Part shown: in pieces, positions 10,873-22,118 of the stretch | Position numbering within the stretch: the stretch's first letter is position 1 | Layout: the number at the start of each line of letters is the position of its first letter | Source of the DNA: Salvia splendens | Lineage: Eukaryota > Streptophyta > Magnoliopsida > Lamiales > Lamiaceae | DNA: 64,000 nt | NCBI RefSeq assembly: GCF_004379255.2 | Contig: NC_056049.1 | Location: 17,592,063-17,656,062, forward strand | Direction of reading: 5' to 3' | Notes under the pieces: model-generated | What the model was told of the DNA's origin: nothing | What the model saw: only the letters and a program-made list of their open reading frames with translations | Database searches by the model: none | Program-made: the position numbers and the translations under genes

Positions 10873-11179
10873 CCTAATTTATTCTTACTTTTCATAAGCT
10901 GCCTTCAAATTAATATGGAGAGAGGTCCTTCCAAGAATTAGCAAGAAAGATTTGCAAAGTAATATGGAGAGACATCCTTCCACGAGCTTTTAATATTTTT
11001 TTTACTCATAATTCTAAAATATTCTATAATTCTAAAAATCTACTCATAATTCTAAAATATTCTATAATTCTAAAAATTTCCCAAAAAATTATTAGGGTAT
11101 AATTTTTTTTCTTAATGTAGCATGTAAAAAATTCAAGATTTTTTTTGAAAAAATATGAAATACTATTAAATATCCTTTA
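10873..11179. other. AT-rich intergenic DNA with short duplications
   Basis: Contains a local repeat of tactcataattctaaaatat near 10995 and 11040. No gene seen. Confidence 0.6.
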
Positions 11180-11402
11180 CTCCCCTTGTCCCACAAAAAT
11201 AAGCACTCTTTTCCTTTTTAGTTCTTCCCACAAGAATTTGCATTTTGTAATTTGGAAACTATTTTTTCTCTAATAAGGTGAGACTCATTCACCACTAACA
11301 ATATTTTACTTACTTTTTCTCTCTACCTCTCTCTTACTTTAACAATTTTGCATTAAAACTCATGTCGAACCCAAAATGCATATTCTTTGGGGACTGAGGG
11401 AA
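11180..11402. mobile_element. Stowaway-like MITE
   Basis: It starts CTCCCCTTGTCCCAC after TA, and ends with the complement of TATTCCCTCAGTCCCC before TA (11403-11404). The TA duplication and internal words match the MITE at 7149-7368. Confidence 0.8.
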
Positions 11403-11857
11403 TACTATTATATAAAATTTTATTCTGAAAAAATCAATCTTACATATTTAGTAGGACGAAGAAAGTATTAGATATGTTTAGGAAGTAAAAACCTATTAAA
11501 AATATGGTGGTTAAGGGCACCCGCAACGCGTCTCGCGGGTGTCCCTTATCTCGTCCCGACGAGACGAGACTCGCGCGGGACGCGTTGCAGCGTCCCGTCT
11601 CATCCCCAGCCCGCCGAGACGCCCGTCGCTGCGAGACGGCGCGCGAGCTGTCTCGCCACACGCGCGCGCGACGTGTCGCGCTCCGGAGCCATGCGTGACG
11701 CCCACTCGCCGGCCCGTGAGTGGGCGTCATCATGTTGACGCAATAAATCATTTTTTTAAAAAAATTAAAAATTAATAAAAAAAATTAAAAATTAAAAACG
11801 GTCATATGACCGTTCAACGGTCATTTTCCTTTTTTATTTATTTTTATTTTTTTACTC

Positions 11858-11865
11858 TATAAATA
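11858..11865 (+). promoter_or_regulatory. TATA box of the Harbinger transposase gene
   Basis: CTCTATAAATACTCC lies about 120 bases upstream of the transposase ATG. It is followed by a pyrimidine-rich leader (tctcttt, tcctctcc), which is a typical plant TATA-plus-leader arrangement. Confidence 0.6.
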
Positions 11866-11985
11866 CTCCTATTTGATCCTCATTACACATTAACACACAT
11901 CTATTCTTCTCAAATCATCTCTCTTTCCTCTCCAATTTTCATCTCAATTCATCTCTTTTATTCTTGTACCAAAGTTAATCCATTC

Positions 11986-13227
11986 ATGGATCCATTTGAG
12001 CAAATGCGTCGAATAATGGAAGAACAACTTGAAGAACTGCGACGTAGGGAGGCGGAGGAACCCGCGCCGCCCCAAAGACGATCCCGGACTTACATCCATC
12101 GTAACCGGAAGGAAGTCACCGCAAGGTTAGTATGCGATTACTTCTGCGATAACCCGGTATGGGGAGATACCTACTTCCGTCGCCGTTTTCGCATGCAGCG
12201 ACCGCTATTTCTCCACATCGCAAATACGTTGGCAGCCCGGGAAGAGTTCTTCCAAGAAGGGTTCGACGCCGTTGGCCGTCCTAACCACACGACGCTGCAG
12301 AAATGTACTGCAGCTATCCGTCAGCTTGCGACTGGACAAACGGCGGATTTGTTCGACGAATACCACCACATTGGAGAAAGCACTGAGAGAATGTGCTTGA
12401 TCCAATTCTGCAAAGGCGTCCGGGCAGCCTATACCGACGAATTTCTCTGGAAGCCAAGCACGACAGATTGCCAGTTTCTGCTCCACCTTCACGAAGAAGT
12501 GCACGGATTCCTCGGGATGCTTGGCAGCATCGATTGCATGCACTGGCAATGGAAGAATTGCCGTGTGGCGTGGAGGGGGTCGTACACGAGCGGCCACAAA
12601 GGCACCCACCCTACCGTTATACTCGAGGCCGTTGCCGACTACCGGCTATGGATCTGCATGAGTACTTCGGGGTCCCCGGATCGAATAACGACGTAAACGT
12701 GCTCAACCAATCCGACCTCTTCGCTGAAGTTTTGGATGGTAAAGCGTCGGCCATCAACTTCATCGCTAACAATCAGCGGTATACAATAGGGTACTATCTT
12801 TCCGACTGCATTTATCCGAAGTGGCCAACCTTCGTGAAGACATTCAACAGGCCAGTGAACGAAAAGCAGGCTCTTTTTGCGCAGAGGCAGGAGGCTGGAG
12901 AGGGCGTTCGGGGTTCTCCAAGCGCGCTTCAGCATTATCAAAGCCCCGGCTCGTACGTAGGTTATAGAGAGTATGGTCGACATCATGTATGCGTGCATAA
13001 TCTTGCACAACATGATTGTCCAAGACGAAGGATCTGAGGCGGGAAACTGGTTCGACCTTGAAACCCCCAGAAGCTCCACCGCAAGTAGTCCGCCTCGTAG
13101 TGAAGTTCATCCGTCTATACAAGAACGGTTTTCTATTTGGGCAAGGACACGTGATTCTACCGCCCACGCCCAACTCCAAGATGATCTAATGGAGCACATT
13201 TGGGCAAAATTTGGCGGAAGAAATTAA
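11986..13227 (+). pseudogene. PIF/Harbinger DDE transposase, frameshifted
   Basis: It encodes the nuclease of a PIF/Harbinger transposon. The first frame (237 codons from ATG 11986) covers the N-terminal part and the first catalytic Asp in GSIDCMHWQWKN. Near 12656 one base is missing from a Trp codon (LWI then HEYFG) and the reading moves to another frame, which carries the second Asp in GVPGSNNDVNVL. A short deletion near 12890 returns it to the first frame just before the catalytic Glu in LERAFGVLQARF. A TAG follows at about 12956, and the C-terminus (MYACIILHNMIVQDEG, DDLMEHIWAKFGGRN) ends at 13227. All three catalytic acids remain visible. Two indels and one stop make this copy inactive but not old. 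Confidence 0.88.
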
Positions 13228-13682
13228 ATTATGTATTTTTAATTTTTTTAGGATTTTTAATTATGTTTTTTTAATTTTTACGAATTTTAAGTTATAATTT
13301 GTAATTTTATTTTATTTAATGAAGTGTGTTTTTATTAATTGAATTTGTTGGAAATAAAAATAAAAAATGAAATTAAATGAATAGTAATTTAAGAGATGGT
13401 TAAGAGACGGATAAGAGATGGAGGGTTGCAGGTTCTATCTCTTAGTTAAGAGATAGAGTGAAAAGTACAGTAGGGCCCATGAATAGTTAAAGGATGAGAC
13501 GGTTACGAAACGGATAAGAGACAGCGTTGCAGATGGCCTAATTCAATTCAAAAAAGTTTAGTTATATGATCCAAAGTGAAAAAAGAAAAGAAAAGAAATT
13601 TGGATGTGATGGTAGAAACAATGATAGAATCTCGTACAATTCCTGATCGCTATGTGAATTTGAACAAATAGTTATTACATGG

Positions 13683-14844
13683 TGATAAGGCTCATTTCAT
13701 GTATCGGTTTAAGGGTAAAATGTATACTACTTGATCGGTTTATCGCGCTAAACAAGTGTTAAAATATGCAGAAATCCTACTTGACCAAGGCAGTAAGGCC
13801 GAACTGATCAAGTAAGTACAAAAGGCGAAAAAGGGCCAAGAATCGGGGTAGTTGATCAAGGGGGAGCGATCAAGCAGTTAGTTGGGGACCGTTGGCTTCT
13901 AGAAGAAGAACACGTGAGGAAATGAGCTGGATATGGCGTAACATTCTGTTGTCAAGGACGACGTTCTAGAAGGGGACACGTGCCGGAATATGAGAACGCA
14001 AGGACGAAGCTGTTATATGAATCTGTTACCAAAAAGCATCGGCATTCTAGAAGAACAACACGTAGCAATCAATGAGTCGCTCACTCTCAGAATGAGCGAA
14101 TATTTCCTGTCAAGATCGTTATCCAGCTGGGAGTCGAATCGAGCTTATAAATAGATGATGTGCCATCTCAAGAAGGGGGATCCGAGACTTTACTTTCCGT
14201 CTAATTTAGCTTAACTTAGTTAACTAGTGTAGTTTAGCTCCCTAGCTTAGTTTAGATCAGTTCTCTAGTTTAGTTTAGATAGCTTAGTTAAAAGGGCGAC
14301 CGAAGGGAGCGCTGCAGAATACTCATTTCTGTCTGAGTTATCTTAAGTTTCCCGCTGAGATTCTTCTCAGTTTTTACCACTTTCATAGTTTCCGAAGTGT
14401 TAGCTTAGTTTAATTTCACGTTGTACTCAGTTTTTAGTTTAATCGAAGTTATTTTGCGTTTACATCCTCGCATTTACTTTTCCGCTGTTACCTACAATTC
14501 ACTTGACCCAGTAGTTAAAGTTCCATTGATCAAGCTAGCTAGTTTAATTCTGCCTAGATTAAAAACAGTAGTTAAAAACTCCCAAGTTAAAGCGTGGCAG
14601 TAGCCAATCCCCCTGTTCACTACTCACACACTCGACACACCAACTTCTCTGTGGGATCGACCCCGAACTTGCCGCTTTACTGTTAAAGTTGTGCAATTTG
14701 GGAGTTATAAATATTTTCTTGCGTGAGTCGGCTTGAGGATTGATTTGATTAAGTGGGAACGACAATTTACTAACTGATCCGACCGGTTCGGTTATCTTCT
14801 ATATAACTTGATCCAATTCCAATCCGTCGATCTCGAGCTCACCA
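13683..14844 (+). repeat. 5' LTR of the Athila-type element
   Basis: Starts TGATAAGGCTCATTTCATG and ends GAGCTCACCA. It is nearly the same as 20952-22113. It contains a TATA box at 14146 and repeated tTGATCAAg words. Confidence 0.92.
14146..14154 (+). promoter_or_regulatory. LTR TATA box
   Basis: CTTATAAATAGATGATG is conserved in both LTRs (second copy at 21415-21423). It is the likely core promoter for the element transcript. Confidence 0.6.
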
Positions 14845-14847
14845 AAA

Positions 14848-14865
14848 TGGCGTCGTTGCCGGGGA
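14848..14865 (+). other. Primer-binding site (tRNA-Asp type)
   Basis: TGGCGTCGTTGCCGGGGA begins three bases after the 5' LTR. Athila elements use the same priming site, normally TGGCGCCGTTGCCGGGGA. One base differs (T for C at position 6). Confidence 0.85.
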
Positions 14866-14868
14866 AGC

Positions 14869-17658
14869 ATGGTGTTATTTTATGTTTGTGTGTTGTGCGT
14901 AGGAGTAAATAGTTTTATTTCTTTCTTTTCTCATTTGTTTTTCCTGCTGTTGATGAGAAGGTACCACCAAGGCGATTACTGGAATCATCCCTTTATATAC
15001 AGAAGAACTAACACTCAGTGGAGAATCCAGGAAGCCGGCGTAGTTACCACTCGTTACAGAGCCGCACAAGCAGCAGCAGCCACCGAGCAGAACACAAACC
15101 CACCACCACCTGAACAAGCAGAAGTAAAAATGGCCCTTGTCCCTGACGACTCGGGAATCGGCTCTCTACACGCTCATGATGAGAGAGAGCCCACACATGC
15201 CATCGCCGCTGCTCCTGGGCTGCGGACCATCGCAATCAAATCCGGAGTATTGGCCGTTTTGTCCCACTTCTACGGCCTTTCGAAGGAGTGTCCGTATGCT
15301 TTTCTGGAGGAATTCTTCCGATACTGTGATATTCAGCCTGTGCCAGCTGGATCCACATCCGAAGATTACAGGCTTAAGGCTATTCCCTTCGTTTTGAAGG
15401 GGGACGCGGGTGTCTGGCTGTCTAGGCTGCCAGAAGGATCCATCAGGACTTGGGCCGAATTCCACATTATATTCCTCGATCGTTTCTTTCCAGCATCGAA
15501 AACAAGTGCCCTGAAAAGGGAAATTACAGAAGCCAGACAGGAGTATGACGAGCCCTTCGGCCAGTACTGGGACAGGTTCCAAGGGCTACTTCAAGCATGC
15601 CCTAACCACAAGCTGAGAGAGAAGGAGATCTTCTCGATCTTCTATGGCGGACTCACGGTGGACAGCAAGAACGACCTCAACCTCGCAGCTCAAGGGAATT
15701 TCTCCAAAACCCCATCCAGCCAAGCCAGGAATATCCTGGAGAGGCTAATTGAAGCCAAGCGGTCGTACGAAACATCTCGAGGGCAGTACAGGAGAGGAGC
15801 AGTGCACGCGGCAGAGGCGCGCAACGATGAGAAGCTAGATGCTCGTTTTGAGCAAACGGAGAAAAGGCTGCTGGAGGCAGTGGAGAAAGCCAGGCCGCCA
15901 CCACAACCTGCACCGAAGGAAACGCAGTATGTGCCGCAACAGCCCCCACCAGAAGAACATCACTATTACTATTGCGAGTTTCCCCCTGAGGTGGAACCGT
16001 AGGCCCAAGTGAATGTTGTTGGCAACTGGATCCAGGGGAGACAGAGAGATGCTCCGTGGAGGGACCACCCCAACTTCAGATGGACTAATCAGAATCAAGG
16101 CCAACCACAACTAACCGCGACACAACAGGTACAACCCTCTGACGGGCAGTCCAACTGGCCAGCTCGAATCCTGGATGGACCAAACACTGGAGGGAATAGA
16201 ATGCAGGGAGGTCAGGCAGGTTGGTCAAGTGGAGGACAGCCTAGCTGGTCAAGCCGACAACAGGAAGGAGAATGGGGGTACCAACACCAAGCCCCTCAGT
16301 ATAGCAACTAGGGAAGGCAACCAAGTAATCAAATGGTGAGTTATGTTCCGCAGTACCACAGAGGAAACCAGCAAAATCAAGGAAACCCAAAGTATTTCCA
16401 AGGAAACTAACAAAATCATCTTTCCCAAGACCAACCAGGACAGTATGGGCCCTCCGGTTTTTACCAGCAAGGCCATGGGGGAGGCCGATTTAATCAGAGG
16501 TATCACAGGCAACAAAATGAGGGCCCAGGAGATGCGATGATCTCGCATCAACCACGAGATGCAATGCGAGAAATACAAGAGACTCAGAAAGAACAGAGGG
16601 CTGTACTCGAGATGCTTACAAAGCAGTTATCTCAGGTAGCCATGTCTTTGGGCGAACTGAGAGGGAATGAAGGGAAGATTCCAGCTACAGTGCAGCAGCC
16701 TAATGGGCGAGAAAATGTCAACGCAGTCTCTGTGAGATCAGATGGAGTCTATCGGAGCTCATCTGCGAGTTCTCCGGCACCCACAGAGGGACCGACCCAA
16801 GAAAAAAACAATGAATCCAGGTTCCTTGGTCGAGTCTCAAAGGGAGGAGAATCCAGTACCCTTGGACAAATCGCTGAAGAGGAGAAGATGGTTAAGACAG
16901 AAAATGTACCCGAAGAAATCCAGAGGAATAATCTCCCATCAAAGAAGGCCGACCCAGGGGTGTTCACGCTCCCGATTTCTATCAGAAACGTTCAAGTGGG
17001 GCACACACTGTGCGACCTAGGAGCTTCTATAAATATTAATCCGTATTCTATATACGAAAAGCTGGGGGACGCCAAGCTTGTCCATACTGATCTATTCATA
17101 CAGCTAGCAGATGGGTCTTCTATCAACCCAGAGGGAATTCTGGAAAATGAAATCGTCAAGGTGAACAAATTTTTGTACCCCGCCGACTTCTTCATCATCA
17201 AGATGACAGACCCAACAGCGGAGGAGTCCCCTGGAGTCCTTTTGGGAAGGCCCTTTCTATCTACAGCCAGCACAGTCATCGACGTCGGCAAAAGGACGAT
17301 GCATCTAGATTTTAATGGAGAACGACTTACATTCGGCATCATTGAAAATGTAAGAAAGCCACAAAACGGTGAGAGCATGCAGTCGGTGGATACAGCCAAG
17401 CCTAGGGTGCAAAAGAAGTTGGGAGAGGAATTCCCGAGATTTAACAAAGGGGCATCCACTGGCCCAAAGGGACAGCTTAAAAAGGAGGTGGATGAATGGT
17501 TCGATCAAAGGATAACTGAAGGAATGAATGATGAAGCCATTGAAAAAGCAATCATGGATTTCTGTAAGCCACCACAGTCAGTTGAGCCGAACTGGACAGC
17601 TAAACCAGCGGGGGTCGAAAACCACCTGATCAAGACACCCCAGTGGGGAGAATGCTGA
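14869..17658 (+). pseudogene. gag-protease polyprotein of the Athila-type element, with three stops
   Basis: One reading frame runs from ATG 14869 to 17658, interrupted only by TAG near 16000, TAG near 16309 and TAA near 16408. The gag core lies at roughly residues 120-260 (DYRLKAIPFVLKGDAGVWL, WAEFHIIFLDRFFP, FGQYWDRFQGLLQACP), a retrotransposon gag domain. A Gln/Gly-rich nucleic-acid-binding region follows. The aspartic protease has the active site LCDLGASININ, the DLGAS form usual in Athila rather than DTGA, and the flap-region word GVLLGRPFL. After the protease the frame ends without an RT. The three stops suggest that this copy no longer makes full polyprotein. The first 30 residues are hydrophobic and may be untranslated leader. 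Confidence 0.85.
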
Positions 17659-17863
17659 AGGAGATCCCTGCACCTGCAGGACAGTTACTGTCATTACCAG
17701 CATTACCGGGTACCTTCACGAACCTGTCCACCCAGAGGCATAAAGAACCAAACCACCCAGACCTGCAAGGACAGAAGAGAAAATTGTTGGAGGAGCTGGG
17801 GCTGAATCAAAAGGCAATTGAAGGAAAAATATCAGACTTGATGGGGATTGCCTAGGTCCATGC

Positions 17864-18277
17864 TTGCGTTCCACCATGTCTAAAGAAGAAGTGACGCCCC
17901 ACTGTGATCAGCAGCGTAGACTCGACCCCACTGTGAGAAACGGAGAGCTCACGGTGGGGCAGAAGGAGTTACTTTTCCAGTATCAACCCAAGCTGATGCT
18001 CGAGAGGAGGAAATTAAAATGGGTAGACCCTCGTACCACCGCCGGATCAAATGAAGAAATCAGACTCAAGGGGGGCGATCATGATTCGCCACCCTTATTA
18101 ATGAACAAACATGGGGTGAAACCTTATCGAGATAAAACCAGGGTGGGCATGGTGGAAGATATTCCACCACTCATGCCTAACTATCACCAGCAAGCAGGTA
18201 AAGGGAGTGATCGAGTACTCATGGGTAGTCTGCTTGATCAAACAACAACTTCTTTATCTGATCAATTGACATCCTAG
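17864..18277 (+). pseudogene. Relic of the pol C-terminal (post-integrase) region
   Basis: The frame contains LTVGQKELLFQYQPKLM followed by ERRKLKWVDP, and later NKHGVKPYRDK. It resembles the region after the integrase core in Athila/Tat pol (VGDKVLLFNSRLKL, KLKSRWxGPF, and xVNGQRLKPY). If so, the whole RT-RNase H-integrase block has been deleted between the protease frame and this tail. The intermediate frame 17643-17855 is unassigned. Similarity is by motif only. Confidence 0.5.
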
Positions 18278-18429
18278 GGGATTCGTTCAAGGCCTTGTAG
18301 TTAATGTAAATAGTTTTTTTATTTTTATTTATTAAGTTTTAATTAAGAGTCGGAAGTAAAGGAAAGGGCGTGTGCCACCATCTCTATCTCTGCCATCTGC
18401 TGGGTGCCTATCTACAGAGGAATATAATC

Positions 18430-19242
18430 ATGAAAATACCTAAGCCCGCCCCTATCCTTCTAAGGTGCAATCCCCCAGAGCTATTCAACTTGATTTTCTT
18501 TTTCAACAAGGGACTCTTGTACATGAAGGACGATGCCGTCCACTTCTACGATGTAGAGGATGAAAGGCCTGAGGTAACCGTCATAACTGGGAGAAGGAGC
18601 AGGGCCGACGCAAGTACAGAAGCTGCAGAACAGGGCAGCCCAGAAGTGACAGCAGAAACTGACGGAGATAGCAGGGCTGAGGCCCACTTGGACACGGAGG
18701 AGAGAGTTCCGATGGAAACGGTAACGCCAGAATGGAAAGAAGACATGGCAGCACTAGGGAGCGCCTTGAAGGACGAAATGACAGCCATAAGGAGCACCAT
18801 AATAGAGAAGACGGCGACCATGGGGACAAATGTGACCGAGGCACTGGCGACCATAAGAGGCGACATTGGAGAGGAAATGGCCGCTATAAGGAGCAACATC
18901 CAGGAGATTCAAACAGGTATCGCGTCCCTACATTCTGCAATTCACAGCTTTAAGGAACCGCTAGGAATCAATGCCGAAAGGATGGCTGAGGCTCTGCTGC
19001 TGATGATGAAAATGGTAAAGTTCGTCCAGCAACAAACGTTTCAAACCCACTTGAGCACTCCTACAGAGATCCCCAAAGCAACTGCCCAAGGAACTCAGTC
19101 AGTTTTTCCTTCCCCAGCGGCCCCTCCAAGCAGCAGCATGCAGCACTCCCCTACCGAAACTGCACAGACGACCATGTCTGATGATCCCCCACTTCCACTT
19201 TCCAAGCGCCCGAAGGCGTTACCACGGAAGTCAGGTCCATGA
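18430..19242 (+). CDS. Extra ORF between pol and 3' LTR, helical protein of unknown function
   Basis: An uninterrupted 270-residue frame (ATG 18430; an upstream in-frame ATG at 18370 would add 20 residues) sits where Athila elements carry an env-like gene. The N-terminus has a hydrophobic patch (FNLIFFFNKGLLYM). Then comes an acidic, low-complexity stretch. Residues about 95-190 contain three related blocks of about 22 residues with the cores EMTAIRST, ALATIRGD and EMAAIRSN, predicted by eye to be long amphipathic helix or coiled coil. A Pro/Ser/Thr-rich tail ends in basic SKRPKALPRKSGP. No signal peptide or clear membrane anchor supports an envelope protein. It is intact while gag-protease is broken. 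I do not recognise the family. Confidence 0.55.
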   Translation: MKIPKPAPILLRCNPPELFNLIFFFNKGLLYMKDDAVHFYDVEDERPEVTVITGRRSRADASTEAAEQGSPEVTAETDGDSRAEAHLDTEERVPMETVTPEWKEDMAALGSALKDEMTAIRSTIIEKTATMGTNVTEALATIRGDIGEEMAAIRSNIQEIQTGIASLHSAIHSFKEPLGINAERMAEALLLMMKMVKFVQQQTFQTHLSTPTEIPKATAQGTQSVFPSPAAPPSSSMQHSPTETAQTTMSDDPPLPLSKRPKALPRKSGP

Positions 19243-19357
19243 GGGACCGGAAAAAAGCAGTTGAAGTACCCCTTACCCCATCTTAGCTCACGTTAATTTC
19301 AAAACAGTTTTAGTTTTAATTTGTTTTTGGTATGTAAAATTGTCATTCTATTCCGCA

Positions 19358-19390
19358 TCACACTTAGACCTGCGTTGGGTCTAAGTGTGA
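19358..19390 (+). other. Perfect 13-bp hairpin in the 3' spacer
   Basis: TCACACTTAGACC pairs exactly with GGTCTAAGTGTGA around a 7-base loop. It sits between the extra ORF and the 3' LTR. Confidence 0.8.
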
Positions 19391-19470
19391 GAAGTATGCA
19401 TGCCATATTGCTTGTTTTTGTCTGCCTATATCTTTTTGGATTTTGTTAGCATGTTGTGATTGTGGCACTA

Positions 19471-19507
19471 TCTCACACTTAGCCCAGTGTCTGGTCTAAG
19501 TGTGAGA
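19471..19507 (+). other. Second hairpin sharing the CACACTTAG stem
   Basis: TCTCACACTTAG pairs exactly with CTAAGTGTGAGA. The inner CCAG and CTGG also pair, leaving a 3-base loop and one mismatch. The outer stem is nearly the same as that of the hairpin at 19358. Confidence 0.8.
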
Positions 19508-20951
19508 AGTTTTCCTTATTTGTTGTTGTGCTGTCGCCTGTGCCTAACCCTTCTTTCCACTGCATCTAGTCCCTCAGGGACAAGTTCATATGCAGTGGGG
19601 AGAGGGGACGGGTTAGTTACAGTAGAATCATACATGCTAAAAATTTTCAAAAATAACAAACTCCAGATAGTAATAAGATATGCAATATGCATGAAATTGA
19701 ATAAATGGAAGACTTGATTACTTTTTGGGAGAGTTAGAAAAAGGATTCAGTATGCTCACATGTAAAACTTGATTGCAAAAACTTGATCAATTTGAACGAC
19801 GCAAGTATGATGGAAACTCTCAAAATCTAAACCAACTGTGAAGCCTCTCTATATGTGAGTTATAAGCCAAAAGTAGAACACTTTCTACTATTTTTACAAA
19901 AGAAAAAAATTTACGAGAGGCTGATTTTTAATATTGAGATGAAAATTGCACAAGTAGTAAGGACTAAAGGCACTAGGACTTAGCCTTTTGAGCCGTTTTC
20001 TTCCTTCGATTCCACAACCCCGCCTCATTATTCAAGGCACCCCTTAGTTAACCACTTTGAGCCCAAACACCCTTACCCATTCTTTGAAGCCTTAAGACCA
20101 AATACAAGTTTCATATCACATGAGAAAAGAGGGTCGAAGAGATGAAGTTTGTCAAGGAAAATAAAAGGGGGTAACAATAGAATGATCGAAATAAAGGGTA
20201 GCCGGGTTGATCAAGTTAGACAATCGGGTTGATCATATAAAAAATGATGAAAATGTTTGAGATAAAGAAAAGGCAGGAAATAGTTGTAACCTGACCCAGA
20301 AAATCAAAAGTAAACAAATAAGCCGAAAGTTATAAGGCTAAAGGTCGAAATTTGATCGAGAAGGAGCATCAAGAAGAGGAAGAAATAAATATCCCAATTC
20401 TGATCCAGCGAGTTTAGTCAAATCTTTGGCTTTTCAACTAATGTGATTTTTCTTTAGAATTTTATATTTGAACTTAGAACCCCTAGGACCCTACCCTAAT
20501 ACGTTACTACCCTTGAGCCCCGTTACAACCCAAAACAAAGACCTTAAGGAACTATCTTGTGCAGTCCGATTCAAGGTATTAAATTTATGGCAACACCGAG
20601 TGAACAGTCCTAACAACTCTGTGAGAAATGAGCGACTGAGTGAATCCAACAGTGGATTTTAAATTGAGCAATCTTGACAAGCTGACACCTTGATCAAGCA
20701 AAGGCAAAAGAGAAGGAACACAAGCTACTGACAAATGGATTGACCTCGACCTCGGGTATGATTGTTGAAAAATTAATCGGTCTAATGCATATATATGTGA
20801 ATACGTGTTTTTTTATCTTGAGGTCTTGTTTTTTTCTTTTCATTTTTTTCTTTTACTGTGAAATAAGTAAACCATGCCTGAAATTTTCCTTATCCTTTTC
20901 TTTTCTTTTTCTTTATAGTTGGGGACAAGTATGTTTTAAGTGTAAGCAGTT
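19508..20951 (+). other. 3' untranslated spacer of the Athila-type element
   Basis: About 1.4 kb without a credible open frame. A purine-rich segment (gttggggacaag, ttttaagtgtaagcag) just before 20952 is in the position of the polypurine tract. Confidence 0.6.
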
Positions 20952-22113
20952 TGATAATGCTCATTTCATGCATCTGTTTAAGGGTAAAATGTATACTACT
21001 TGATTGGTTTATCGCGCAAAACAAGTGTTAAAATGTGCAGAAATGCTACTTGGCCAAGGCAGCAAAGCGGAACTGATCAAGCAAGTACAAAAGGCGAAAA
21101 AGGGCCAAGAATCGGGAGAGTTGATCAAGGGGGAGCGATCAAGCAGTTAGGTGGGGACCGCTGGCTTCTAGAAGAAGAACACGTGAGGAAATGAGCTGGA
21201 TATGGCGCACCATTCTGTTATCAAGGATGACGTTCTAGAAGGGGACACGTGCCGGAATATGAGAACGCAAGGACGAAGCTGTTATACGAATCTGTTACCA
21301 AAAAGCATCGACATTCTAGAAGAACAACACGTAGCAATCAATGAGTCACTCACTCTCAGAATGAGCGAATATTCCCTGTCAAGATCGTTATCCAGCTGGG
21401 AGTCGAATCGAGCTTATAAATAGATGATGTGCCACCACAAGAAGGGGGATCCGAGACATTACTTTCCGTCTAGTTTAGCTTAGATTAGTTAACTAGTGTA
21501 GTTCAACTCCCTAGTTTAGTTTAGATCAGTTCTCTAGTTTAGTTTAGATAGCTTAGTTAAAAGGGCGACCGAAGGGAGCGCTGCAGAATACTCATTTCTG
21601 TCTGCGTTATCTTAAGTTTGCCGCTGAGATTCTTCTCAGTTTTTACCGCTTTCTTAGTTTCCGAAGTGTTAGCTTAGTTTAATTTCACGCTGTACTCAGT
21701 TTTTAGTTTAATCGAAGTTATTTTGCGTTTACATCCTCGCATTTACTTTTCCGCTGTTACCTGCAATTCACTTGACCCAGTAGTTAAAGTTCCATTGATC
21801 AAGCTAGCTAGTTTAATTCTGCCTAGATTAAAAATAGTAGTTAAAAACTCCCAAGTTAAAGCGTGGCAGCAGCCAACCCCCCTGTTCACTACTCACACAC
21901 TCGACACACCAACTTCTCTGTGGGATCGACCCCGAACTTGCCGCTTTACTGTTAAAGTTGTGCAATTTGGGAGTTATAAATATTTTCTTGCATGAGTCGG
22001 TTTGAGGATTGATTTGATTAAGTGGAAACGACAATTTGCTAACTGATTCGATCGGTTCGGTTATATTCCATATAACTTGATCCAATTCCAATCTGTCGAT
22101 CTCGAGCTCACCA
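20952..22113 (+). repeat. 3' LTR of the Athila-type element
   Basis: Starts TGATAATGCTCATTTCATG, ends GAGCTCACCA, and is followed by the target duplication CATGG. TATA box at 21415-21423. Confidence 0.92.
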
Positions 22114-22118
22114 CATGG

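Larger units (their letters stand above)
11515..13538 (+). mobile_element. PIF/Harbinger DNA transposon
   Basis: The ends are imperfect inverted repeats: GGGCACCCGCAACGCG on the left, and GGCCATCTGCAACGCTG read from the right. A 3-bp TAA duplication (11512-11514, 13539-13541) fits the TWA preference of PIF/Harbinger. It is about 2 kb with one transposase gene. The Myb-like second protein that autonomous members normally encode is not present, so this copy is either a derivative or relies on elements such as the one at 25630-27100. Confidence 0.88.
13683..22113 (+). mobile_element. Complete Athila-type Ty3/gypsy LTR element lacking RT and integrase
   Basis: Two LTRs of equal length (1162 bp) are flanked by a perfect 5-bp duplication CATGG (13678-13682, 22114-22118). 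A tRNA-Asp-type primer-binding site (TGGCGTCGTTGCCGGGGA) follows the 5' LTR. Gag and protease are present. Reverse transcriptase and RNase H are missing, and only a tail resembling the post-integrase region is left. A long 3' spacer with hairpins and an extra ORF lies between pol and the 3' LTR, where Athila elements carry their env-like gene. By eye the LTRs differ at roughly one base in twenty, so this is not a very young insertion. Confidence 0.9.
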
